From NCBI GenBank assembly GCA_016710265.1, contig JADJJL010000007.1, forward strand, positions 620,001 through 684,000: 64,000 nucleotides of DNA. Reading direction: 5' to 3'. The notes beneath the pieces were generated by a model. It saw only the letters and a program-made list of their open reading frames with translations, was not told the origin of the DNA and did not search any database. Positions 8,351 to 16,041 of the stretch are shown here, piece after piece (the stretch's first letter is position 1; every line of letters begins with the position of its first letter). The stretch comes from Saprospiraceae bacterium. Its GTDB lineage: Bacteria > Bacteroidota > Bacteroidia > Chitinophagales > Saprospiraceae. The translations under genes were made by a program, and so were the position numbers.

Positions 8351-11029
8351 TTACCTCCCCCCTGTAAAATTTTGGTTGCTTGGAATTTTAACGAAATCCA
8401 AAGGTCCTGGATTAACACCTATGAAAAAACTGAAAGCGTTGTTCTGTGGGTAATAGCTAAATCGCATATTCCAACAATGCAATTTGCGATTGAGGGTAAT
8501 GTCGGGATAGGTCAGACCTTTTCTAATAAAATCGTAACCAATACTTCCGACCGAAATACTCCAATTTTTTGTAATTGGAATGGTTCCTTGAGTGTAAAAA
8601 CTATTGTTGGTGGCCATGATGGTGTCTTTACCAGACTTTAATCTTATAAATTGATAAGTCAAAGTGTGGTTTAATCCAAAGGTATTAAACACACTTCCCA
8701 CATCAGGCAATGGATCTGGAGTTTCTTTTGTTTTATAAAACAACTGTATCAATTGGGGAATGGTGGTGGTCGTCACTATCCCAAGATCTATGCGTGTGAG
8801 GTAAAATAAATTAAATTTACCATCGGCTTGAATGCGGTATTGGTTGATCTGTTGCTCTTCTCCATTGACCGAAATTCTTTTATATGGATCTAGAAAAACA
8901 GAATAACTCAACCTTGTCAATCCTTTGAACAAAGTTGTTTGACCAGAACCGTTGATCGATCGACTTAACTTAAATGAATCTGCAAAAACATTGTAATTGC
9001 CACCGATGCTAAAGTTATCAATCAAAGAAAATTTCTTAAAACTACTGTCTTTCTTTGAGTAATATTTTATCTCCACCCGATTGTTGACGCTGAAATTGAG
9101 TTGGAAGTTTTCTGCAGGAACGGATGAAGTTCCATAAGGACTGTTGGCAAAAACGAAATATTGTTTGGTTCTGTTTTGTTCAGGTCTTAGATCCGTGCTG
9201 ACTGTGTCATAGTAGCTAAATGGAGATTGGTTGTAATCAGGCGCAAAACTCATACTTATGCCCGGTGAAACTATATGTCTGATACCGCGGAACCACCCTT
9301 TCTTAGACAACAATTGGCCATAAATTTGTGTATTCAAACTAAGACTACTGCTCACTGTATTTAATGCATTAAAACCTTTTTCCAAAATTTGCGAGACAAC
9401 ACCAAAGGTCGTGTCATTTTTGCCACCAGTGGTATCGATAGCGAGTGAATCCAATAAAACCAATTTCTGTTTTCTAAAAAACCATTCAGATCCCATGTCT
9501 AACCTTGGTGTTAAATTAAAATATTTCAAAACCCTAAACGACGCATCTGCAGAAGCTGTATGCTTTACACCATATCTCATGGTATCTAAAGTGCGTTTGG
9601 TAAATAACAACGAATCATAGGTTGTAAATCGATTGGTCGCACCTGAATTGTAATTGATGGTAATTTTTTCATACCAGGCTTGTCCGGAATTGGATGGAAT
9701 TTTTTTCTTAAAAGGATTTTGTGCCCGCATTCTGACATCCAAAGAAGGCAAGGTCACATTCATAATTTTTGTAGTCAAATTCTGATCATGGGTCATACCA
9801 GCCACTAGAGAAAAAGGAGAATTGGGAAAGCTTTGAGTAAAAGTGACAGAAGAACGCAGGGTATTGTTTTGTTGGCTATAGGCATCCAAATATATCTGAC
9901 GATCAAAAGCTCCCACTTGGATAGAAGTAGAACCTGAGATGGTCCTATAAGGATGTGCCGCAGGATCTTGGGTATGTCTCCACTCCAATTTTAATGGACT
10001 TCTTATATATGTTCTGTAATCATTGGGGATTTCTGTTTTCAACCTCGAATAAGAAAGCTCAAAATTGCCGGTGCTTTTGTACCTTTTTTTATAATTCCCT
10101 AAAATTCCCACTTTAAATGAGCCTTTAAACCAAATGCTCCCCAATAATTTTAAATCCAAATATTGATTGATGGGTTTGTAATAACCGATGTCCTGCATTC
10201 CAAATCCCAAATTGGGATCAAATACATAATTCCTTGGAATAATAAGTCCGGAGCTCTTGTCTTTAGAAATTGGAAAAAAGCCAAATGGCAGTAAAAACGG
10301 AGGCATTGGAATCTCCTGTATTTTTAGAATGGAAGGTCCAACGATCACCAATTTATTGGGAATCACTTTTTGTTTTTTGCTGTAAATCCCAAAATGTGGT
10401 TCGGGATGATCACAAGTGGTAAAAATCCCATTCTGATTAAATATCACATCGTCTACGCGGCTTGAATCTCCTGTTTTGCCAATAAATTTGGTCTTTTCAC
10501 CTAAAATATAAATTTCGGCCTCTTGCGTCACCACTTTAAGAACGGTTCCCTTTCGGGTTTTAAAATTATACTTCATGCTTTGGGCATCAAAGGATTGTGG
10601 CCCGTCTTCAAAATGTGGCACTCCTGTTTTCTTTCCTAAACTATCCACCAGTGGATCCGCGTAGGCAATATTTGAATTCAGGTCGATTTGGATATAATCC
10701 GCTTTAATTTGTAACGTCTGGTATTTAATGGAGGCTGCACCAAACAAATAAATCCACCTTTTGTCATAATCAAATATGATGCTATCACGCGCGGTGTAGT
10801 TGACCGGATCAACGATGGAATCTCCGGACATCAAGTACAATGTGGAGCCCACTAAAAATAAAGAATCTTTAGGGATGGTATCTGTTGGATTTGAAGTCAA
10901 TATAGTGTCCTGAGCTTGAACCAGGCCTAAACTAAAAATAAACAATGGGATAATCCTAGATAAATACCTTCTCAAAAAAAAATTCTTCAATTTTATATAT
11001 AAATATTTATAATATGTATATCTTTGCAT
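8351..11029 (-). CDS. lptD: LPS-assembly protein LptD-like outer membrane barrel
   Basis: An 892-residue protein of the Bacteroidota LptD/OstA-like type. A hydrophobic leader (residues 24-40, ending LGLVQAQD) precedes a periplasmic OstA/LptA-like beta-jelly-roll (about 60-240, with FDYDKRWIYLFGAASIKY and ADYIQIDLNSNIAYAD). A long beta-barrel follows to the C-terminus. It would insert lipopolysaccharide into the outer leaflet of the outer membrane. ATG 11029 overlaps the -7 box of the divergent amidase gene, so a TTG at 10990 (LKNFFLRRYLSR), which gives a tidier signal peptide, is a possible true start. The GxxExxY unit lies just downstream. Confidence 0.8.
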   Translation of the reverse strand: MQRYTYYKYLYIKLKNFFLRRYLSRIIPLFIFSLGLVQAQDTILTSNPTDTIPKDSLFLVGSTLYLMSGDSIVDPVNYTARDSIIFDYDKRWIYLFGAASIKYQTLQIKADYIQIDLNSNIAYADPLVDSLGKKTGVPHFEDGPQSFDAQSMKYNFKTRKGTVLKVVTQEAEIYILGEKTKFIGKTGDSSRVDDVIFNQNGIFTTCDHPEPHFGIYSKKQKVIPNKLVIVGPSILKIQEIPMPPFLLPFGFFPISKDKSSGLIIPRNYVFDPNLGFGMQDIGYYKPINQYLDLKLLGSIWFKGSFKVGILGNYKKRYKSTGNFELSYSRLKTEIPNDYRTYIRSPLKLEWRHTQDPAAHPYRTISGSTSIQVGAFDRQIYLDAYSQQNNTLRSSVTFTQSFPNSPFSLVAGMTHDQNLTTKIMNVTLPSLDVRMRAQNPFKKKIPSNSGQAWYEKITINYNSGATNRFTTYDSLLFTKRTLDTMRYGVKHTASADASFRVLKYFNLTPRLDMGSEWFFRKQKLVLLDSLAIDTTGGKNDTTFGVVSQILEKGFNALNTVSSSLSLNTQIYGQLLSKKGWFRGIRHIVSPGISMSFAPDYNQSPFSYYDTVSTDLRPEQNRTKQYFVFANSPYGTSSVPAENFQLNFSVNNRVEIKYYSKKDSSFKKFSLIDNFSIGGNYNVFADSFKLSRSINGSGQTTLFKGLTRLSYSVFLDPYKRISVNGEEQQINQYRIQADGKFNLFYLTRIDLGIVTTTTIPQLIQLFYKTKETPDPLPDVGSVFNTFGLNHTLTYQFIRLKSGKDTIMATNNSFYTQGTIPITKNWSISVGSIGYDFIRKGLTYPDITLNRKLHCWNMRFSYYPQNNAFSFFIGVNPGPLDFVKIPSNQNFTGGR
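11019..11026 (+). promoter_or_regulatory. -7 box for the amidase gene, inside the annotated lptD 5' end
   Basis: TATCTTTG fits TAnnTTTG and lies 18 bp before the amidase ATG. It overlaps codons 2-4 of lptD if lptD starts at 11029. Confidence 0.6.
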
Positions 11030-11044
11030 TAGAAATAAGAACTC

Positions 11045-11857
11045 ATGGAAAACTACGATTTCCGACGTACCAGTACGCTGGTGCTGTATTTATTTATTAT
11101 TTTGATCAGCACTGGTGCATCTTCAATGTCCAATAACGACCCAAAAGTACAACTTATTGGGACTTACACCGTGGTTTTGGATGCAGGCCATGGTGGAAAA
11201 GATCAAGGTGCCAGGGGCAAGATCTGTCTGGAAAAGGAAGTCAACCTGTCTGTTTGCTTACTTACCGCCCAATTGCTCAGAGAAAGCATGCCCAATGGTC
11301 AAATCATATTGACCAGGGATCAAGACCAGTTTGTTTCATTGCAAAAAAGAGCGCAAGCAGCCAATCAAAATAAGGCCAATCTGTTCATCAGTCTGCATTG
11401 CAATGCACATACCGATAAGACGGTGAGGGGCTCTGAAAGCTACATTATGGGGCTCCATAAAACGGAGGAAAACTTACAGGTGGCCAAGACTGAAAATGCC
11501 AGTTTCCTTCATGAGGTAGACAGTTTCGAACTGGAACATGATTCCCCTGAATCCCATATTCTATTGGCGCATTATCAGGAACAAAATCTATGGGAAGGTC
11601 TGCGGATTGCTGACTTTTGCGAGTCTACTTTTAAATTGCACCATCCTGGTGGAAGTCGTGGTGTCAAACAAGCAGGATTTTTAGTTTTACATCAAGTGTA
11701 TATGCCAGCTGTGCTGGTTGAACTAGGTTACATCAGCCATCCGGACGAAGAAGCTTGGCTTTGTTCATTTGACGGACAATTGGAATTGGCTCAAACGCTT
11801 GCCATTTCGATTACCAATTATTTTGCACAACAGGAATTTTTGGCTAGGCGTAATTAA
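11045..11857 (+). CDS. N-acetylmuramoyl-L-alanine amidase (Amidase_3)
   Basis: A 270-residue zinc amidase that cleaves the lactyl-amide bond between MurNAc and the stem peptide. A hydrophobic N-terminal segment (residues 11-27) serves as signal peptide or anchor. Zinc-ligand motifs are VVLDAGHGG (H49), KEVNL (E65) and LFISLHCNAH (near residue 120). A later VELGYISHPDE (near 228) carries the catalytic glutamate. No SPOR or LysM domain is seen. It is divergent from lptD with 15 bp between starts, and an MlaD-like gene follows on the same strand, a combination common in Bacteroidota envelope clusters. Confidence 0.88.
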   Translation: MENYDFRRTSTLVLYLFIILISTGASSMSNNDPKVQLIGTYTVVLDAGHGGKDQGARGKICLEKEVNLSVCLLTAQLLRESMPNGQIILTRDQDQFVSLQKRAQAANQNKANLFISLHCNAHTDKTVRGSESYIMGLHKTEENLQVAKTENASFLHEVDSFELEHDSPESHILLAHYQEQNLWEGLRIADFCESTFKLHHPGGSRGVKQAGFLVLHQVYMPAVLVELGYISHPDEEAWLCSFDGQLELAQTLAISITNYFAQQEFLARRN

Positions 11858-11886
11858 GAGACTTAGACTATGACTTAGACCTAAGA

Positions 11887-11915
11887 GTTTTAAGTTTTAA
11901 GTTTTAAGTTTTGAG
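11887..11915 (+). repeat. Heptamer tandem repeat GTTTTAA
   Basis: Four near-perfect copies of GTTTTAA (the last is GTTTTGA) lie in the intergenic region after the amidase gene, preceded by a degenerate run of GACTTAGAC-like words. It has the look of slippage. Confidence 0.8.
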
Positions 11916-12097
11916 TTTGGGAAGAATCTTGACTAAGACTTTGACTCATTTTATTGGTTAAAACGACGAGAAGTATTCAAATAAAATTATTCAGAGCTAT
12001 AACAATTAAGAGATCCAAAAAGCTAATTTGCAATAAATGAGATGCATTGAGTCTACTACATGCTTGTTCTTCCTCATTTCAACTCAAAATTTTCCTG

Positions 12098-12105
12098 TAT
12101 ATTTG
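12098..12105 (+). promoter_or_regulatory. -7 box for the MlaD-like gene
   Basis: TATATTTG matches TAnnTTTG. It rules out any start upstream of it and points to the TTG at 12125, about 20 bp away. Confidence 0.6.
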
Positions 12106-12124
12106 CACATTCAAATTAATAATC

Positions 12125-13144
12125 TTGAAATTAAGCTCTGAAGTTAAAATTGGTATACTTGCCTCTGTCACCCTTGCCACCCTCATTATTGGATACCGTT
12201 TCCTGAAAGGTAGCAATATTTTCGATAGGTCCAAAGTATATTATGCGATGTACCGTGATGTAGAGATGCTTGATGCCTCCGCGCCTGTATTGGCCAGAGG
12301 GATTAAAGTGGGTTCTGTCATTAAAGTGGCCTTAAAACCTGACAATCCTGATTCGGTGGTGGTTACACTGGATATAAAAGCAGATATTCTATTACCTAAG
12401 GATACAAAAGCTGTTTTGGTTTCTACAGGATTAATGGGAGGAAAAGCCGTTGAGTTACGTTTCACCCATCATTGTCAGGATGATTGTCTACCTAACAAAG
12501 GGTTTATACAGTCGGAAACACAATCACTTTTGGGAGGGATGGTAAACACCAATGAGTTGAAAAGCTATATGAAGGATTTGGGACCAGATCTGGATACCCT
12601 TATGAATAAAAGCCAGTTGGGTGCCAATGTTAATAAATCCAGTGTGGATCTTGCCATCACCTTACAAAATTTTGCAGAAATAAGTAAACAGCTTCAAATC
12701 CTTTTAAAATCTTCGGATAGACATATTCAAAGCTCTTTACAAAATATCGACAAATTGACCAACTCGCTGGTGGCCAATACCAAGTCCATTGATAAAACGC
12801 TCAATAATTTGTCCACGATCACCGAGCAACTCAAAGAAGCAGATCCGGGAAAACTCGTAAAGAATTCGGATCAAGCCATTCAAGAAATCAATAAAACAGT
12901 TTCTGAAGCCAAAGGGGCTGTAAAGCAACTCTCAAATCTATTAACTGAAATTGACAAAGGACAAGGCAGTTTAGGTAAATTGATCAAGGATCCAGCTTTG
13001 TATAAAAATCTTGAAAAATCTAGTAAAAACATCGACCTGCTTCTACAGGATATGCGTTTGAATCCAAACAGATACATTCATATTTCTGTGTTTGGAGGTA
13101 AAAATAAACAATACGAAAAACCCGCTCAAGATCCTGCTGAATAA
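12125..13144 (+). CDS. MlaD/MCE family protein
   Basis: A 339-residue single MCE-domain protein anchored in the inner membrane. The start is TTG at 12125 (LKLSSEVKIGILASV). The frame is open back to 12047, but a -7 box at 12098 makes that start implausible. One membrane helix covers about residues 8-25, then the MCE domain (about 38-115, DASAPVLARGIKVGSVIKVAL and STGLMGGKAVELRF). A long coiled-coil-like tail follows, with heptads such as QNIDKLTNSLVANTKSIDKT. The family carries lipids between the two membranes with an MlaE/MlaF transporter; those genes are not in the window. The 3' end overlaps the converging permease gene by 19 bp. Confidence 0.82.
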   Translation: MKLSSEVKIGILASVTLATLIIGYRFLKGSNIFDRSKVYYAMYRDVEMLDASAPVLARGIKVGSVIKVALKPDNPDSVVVTLDIKADILLPKDTKAVLVSTGLMGGKAVELRFTHHCQDDCLPNKGFIQSETQSLLGGMVNTNELKSYMKDLGPDLDTLMNKSQLGANVNKSSVDLAITLQNFAEISKQLQILLKSSDRHIQSSLQNIDKLTNSLVANTKSIDKTLNNLSTITEQLKEADPGKLVKNSDQAIQEINKTVSEAKGAVKQLSNLLTEIDKGQGSLGKLIKDPALYKNLEKSSKNIDLLLQDMRLNPNRYIHISVFGGKNKQYEKPAQDPAE

Positions 13145-14544
13145 TCCTTCTTCTTTCTAGACCAAACATACAGCGGCCATCCGATCAGGCTGATTAAAAT
13201 TCCAAAAATGGAATTAATAAAAACGGTCTTTCCTTCCATATACATTTGAATGTCGCTAAACAGACTCAGTAATAAATATGTAGTAGAGAATAAAACAAAA
13301 ATGACCGCAGTCCAGGGGTAACCCGGTGCTTTGTAAGGACGCGGCAAATCGGGCTGCTTAATCCTTAGTAGAATCACACCGAGCGCACTCATACCATAGA
13401 AAAACCAACTAACAAAAATCAACATGTCCGTCAGTCGATCAAACGAGCCCGTCAATACCAAAAGCACACTGATTAATTGGTTGAGCCAAATCGCTCTGGC
13501 TGGTGTTCCGGTCGTTTCATTAACCTTATAAATACTTTTTAGTAAACTAAAATCTCCTGTAAATGCATACGTAGCTCTAGAACATGAGAGCACATTGGAA
13601 TGGACTGCTCCCGCAACAGAAAGAATGATCAATAAACTTACAAACAATGCTCCTGAGCTTCCCCAAATAATGCTTGCTGCATCTGAACCAATATAATCCG
13701 ATTCAGCCATGGCCTGTATGCCCATGAGTTTCAGAAAACTCAAATTGAGTAAGATGTATACCAACATACTGACCATAATTCCTATAACCAATGCCCGTGG
13801 AATTGTCTTCTGAGGTTGGATGACCTCCCCTGCCACATAGTTGATGTTGTTCCATCCATCATAGGCCCAGAATGCACCAGTTAAAGCCAATATGAATGCA
13901 CCCATTCCAATCTCTTCATTATGGAGTATAGTACCTAATTGAATTGGTTGAATATTTGAATGAAATAAAGCACCCATTACTAAAACCAAGATGGCGATGA
14001 GTTTTAACAAGCTGAGGAACAATTGCAAACGTCCTGAATATTTAGTGCTCCATACATTGATGGCTGCACTTAAAAAGAGCAATCCAATGGTTAAAATTTT
14101 GATCTCTAAATTTTCCAAAATTGAAAATTGTCCAAGACCTGGAATATGAATTGTATAAGCTAAAATGGTCTCCTTAGCTAACTCTAAGGTTGGCATGTAT
14201 GCGTTTAAATATTGAACACATACAAATGCGATGGATGCTGTACCTGCGGTATTAAAAACTGCAAACGCCGACCATCCATAAATGAATGCAAAACCATCTC
14301 CGTACATTTTTTTAAAGAAAACATATTGACCACCGGTCTCTGGAAACATAGCTGCTGCTTCCGCATTTGTTAATGCTCCACACAGTGTCATCAAACCAGC
14401 CAGAATCCAAACTGCCAACAACCATTCCGCAGAACCCAATTGCCCGGCCATGGTGGCAGGTTTCATAAAGATGCCAGATCCAATGACTCCTCCGATGACA
14501 ATCGCAAGAACTACACGGAAACCCAAGGTTCTTTTAAGTTCCAT
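13126..14544 (-). CDS. APC superfamily amino acid permease
   Basis: A 472-residue amino acid/polyamine permease with about 12 membrane helices. The N-terminal VVLAIVIGGVIGSGIFMKPA is the APC signature around helix 1, with the GSGIF turn that contacts substrate. It continues with NAEAAAMFPETGGQYVFFKK and GAFWAYDGWNNINYVAGEV. It resembles the LAT/SteT-like exchangers of this superfamily; substrate specificity is not readable. It lies 42 bp downstream of the homogentisate dioxygenase gene on the same strand with no obvious promoter between, so uptake of an aromatic amino acid is a reasonable inference. It converges on the MlaD-like gene with overlap. Confidence 0.85.
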   Translation of the reverse strand: MELKRTLGFRVVLAIVIGGVIGSGIFMKPATMAGQLGSAEWLLAVWILAGLMTLCGALTNAEAAAMFPETGGQYVFFKKMYGDGFAFIYGWSAFAVFNTAGTASIAFVCVQYLNAYMPTLELAKETILAYTIHIPGLGQFSILENLEIKILTIGLLFLSAAINVWSTKYSGRLQLFLSLLKLIAILVLVMGALFHSNIQPIQLGTILHNEEIGMGAFILALTGAFWAYDGWNNINYVAGEVIQPQKTIPRALVIGIMVSMLVYILLNLSFLKLMGIQAMAESDYIGSDAASIIWGSSGALFVSLLIILSVAGAVHSNVLSCSRATYAFTGDFSLLKSIYKVNETTGTPARAIWLNQLISVLLVLTGSFDRLTDMLIFVSWFFYGMSALGVILLRIKQPDLPRPYKAPGYPWTAVIFVLFSTTYLLLSLFSDIQMYMEGKTVFINSIFGILISLIGWPLYVWSRKKKDYSAGS

Positions 14545-14586
14545 GAGAAATTAAAAAATGTGGACCCTATTCATTAGAAAAATTAA

Positions 14587-15783
14587 CTAAGAAGTAATCT
14601 CATTCATGGCAATGCCCCCACTCTGTTCATCCGTCAGCCAGCTTAAATAATAGTTCGGATCTTCTATTTCAGCGGCATGGGTTGTCATCAACAATGGTTT
14701 AAATGTATCTACCATGACGGCCAGTTCGCGGGTTTCTTTGGCTCCAATACTTTTTTCAACAGTTCCTGGATGTGGACCATGCGGAATTCCACCGGGATGC
14801 AAAGTAATCATACCTCTTTCCACATGTTTTCTGCTCATAAAATCTCCATCCACATAATAAAGCAGTTCGTCGCTGTCGATATTGCTGTGGTTATAAGGTG
14901 CTGGAATGGATAATGGATGGTAATCGTATAGTCTGGGCACAAAAGAACAAATCACAAAGTTATGACCATCAAAAGTTTGATGAACGGGTGGTGGTTGATG
15001 GACCCTTCCCGTTATGGGTTCGAAGTCATGAATGGAAAGGGCAAATGGATAAACAAAACCATCCCAACCGACGACATCAAATGGGTGACCGAGATAATGA
15101 TAAGGATACATCATCTCTTGCTTTTTGATGTAAAGTAAAAAATTACCTTTCTCATCATGGGTCTCCAGGTCAGTGGGTTTACGAATATCGCGTTCACAGA
15201 AGGGAGAATGCTCCAACAATTGACCAAATGCATTGCGATAGCGTTTGGGAAAAGTAATAGGTCCTGAGGATTCGATGATGAGAAGTCGATTGTCTGATTG
15301 GTCAAAGTGAAATTGGTAAATGGTGCCTCTGGGGATCACCAAATAATCTCCATATTCAAATCTTAGATTGCCATACATGGTTTTTAGTGTGCCCGTACCT
15401 TGGTGAATAAAAACCACTTCATCGGCATCCGCATTTTTAAAAAAATACTCGTTCATGCTTTCTGTGGGAGCAGCCAAGCTAATTTTACAATCGCTGTTGA
15501 CGAGCACAGGCTTACGGCTTTTGAGATAATCTTTCTCAGGAGCCACATGAAAACCCTTAAGGCAACGATGTTTCAACTGCTTGTCATGTATCGTTACAGG
15601 AGCTACAGAATAAGGATCATCCACTTGCACGATCTGGGTAGGAGGCATGCAATGGTATAGCAAACTGTAAAGGTCTGAAAAGCCTTCGGTGCTAAACAAC
15701 TGCTCGCTGTACAATCTCCCCTCCTGGTTTCTAAACTGAGTATGTCTTTTATGTGGGATCTCCCCAAGCTTGTGATAATGCAT
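14587..15783 (-). CDS. hmgA: Homogentisate 1,2-dioxygenase
   Basis: A cupin-fold ring-cleaving dioxygenase of about 398 residues. It opens homogentisate to maleylacetoacetate in tyrosine/phenylalanine breakdown. The N-terminus reads MHYHKLGEIPHKRHTQF. A central QGTGTLKTMYGNLRFEYGDY and the C-terminal HPGGIPHGPHPG, with the histidines and nearby Glu that hold iron, fit the family. The short bacterial form is expected at about 380-400 residues. ATG 15783 is chosen over the TTG at 15804 because a -7 box covers 15802-15809. Maleylacetoacetate isomerase and fumarylacetoacetase are not in the window. The APC permease gene follows. Confidence 0.88.
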   Translation of the reverse strand: MHYHKLGEIPHKRHTQFRNQEGRLYSEQLFSTEGFSDLYSLLYHCMPPTQIVQVDDPYSVAPVTIHDKQLKHRCLKGFHVAPEKDYLKSRKPVLVNSDCKISLAAPTESMNEYFFKNADADEVVFIHQGTGTLKTMYGNLRFEYGDYLVIPRGTIYQFHFDQSDNRLLIIESSGPITFPKRYRNAFGQLLEHSPFCERDIRKPTDLETHDEKGNFLLYIKKQEMMYPYHYLGHPFDVVGWDGFVYPFALSIHDFEPITGRVHQPPPVHQTFDGHNFVICSFVPRLYDYHPLSIPAPYNHSNIDSDELLYYVDGDFMSRKHVERGMITLHPGGIPHGPHPGTVEKSIGAKETRELAVMVDTFKPLLMTTHAAEIEDPNYYLSWLTDEQSGGIAMNEITS

Positions 15784-15801
15784 GCGCTTTTTATTTAATT
15801 G

Positions 15802-15809
15802 CAAAATTA
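15802..15809 (-). promoter_or_regulatory. -7 box for the hmgA/permease operon
   Basis: TAATTTTG on the minus strand, matching TAnnTTTG, 18 bp before the ATG at 15783. It decides the start codon of hmgA. Confidence 0.6.
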
Positions 15810-16005
15810 GTCTTCAAACGTTAGAATTAAAGAGCAAATTTTAACGAAGGGTCATCTATGGAATAAACTGCCGAAATAATGGATTGCAGCATTTTAGAAA
15901 TTAATAAATATATACATATAAAAAGTAGGCACACTAAACCATTTTACAGAGCTTTAGATTTCTAATTTTTAAAATTCAATGACTTCCAAAAAATAAATCA
16001 TTCTT

Positions 16006-16013
16006 TAAATTTG
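16006..16013 (+). promoter_or_regulatory. -7 box for the 945-residue T9SS protein gene
   Basis: TAAATTTG matches TAnnTTTG and lies 28 bp before ATG 16042. Confidence 0.55.
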
Positions 16014-16041
16014 GTATTGTGATGCCATCTAACGCCTAATT

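Noticed and set aside
12047..12124. N-terminal extension of the MlaD-like protein
   Set aside because: A -7 box lies at 12098 inside it, and the family's N-terminus begins at the TTG at 12125.
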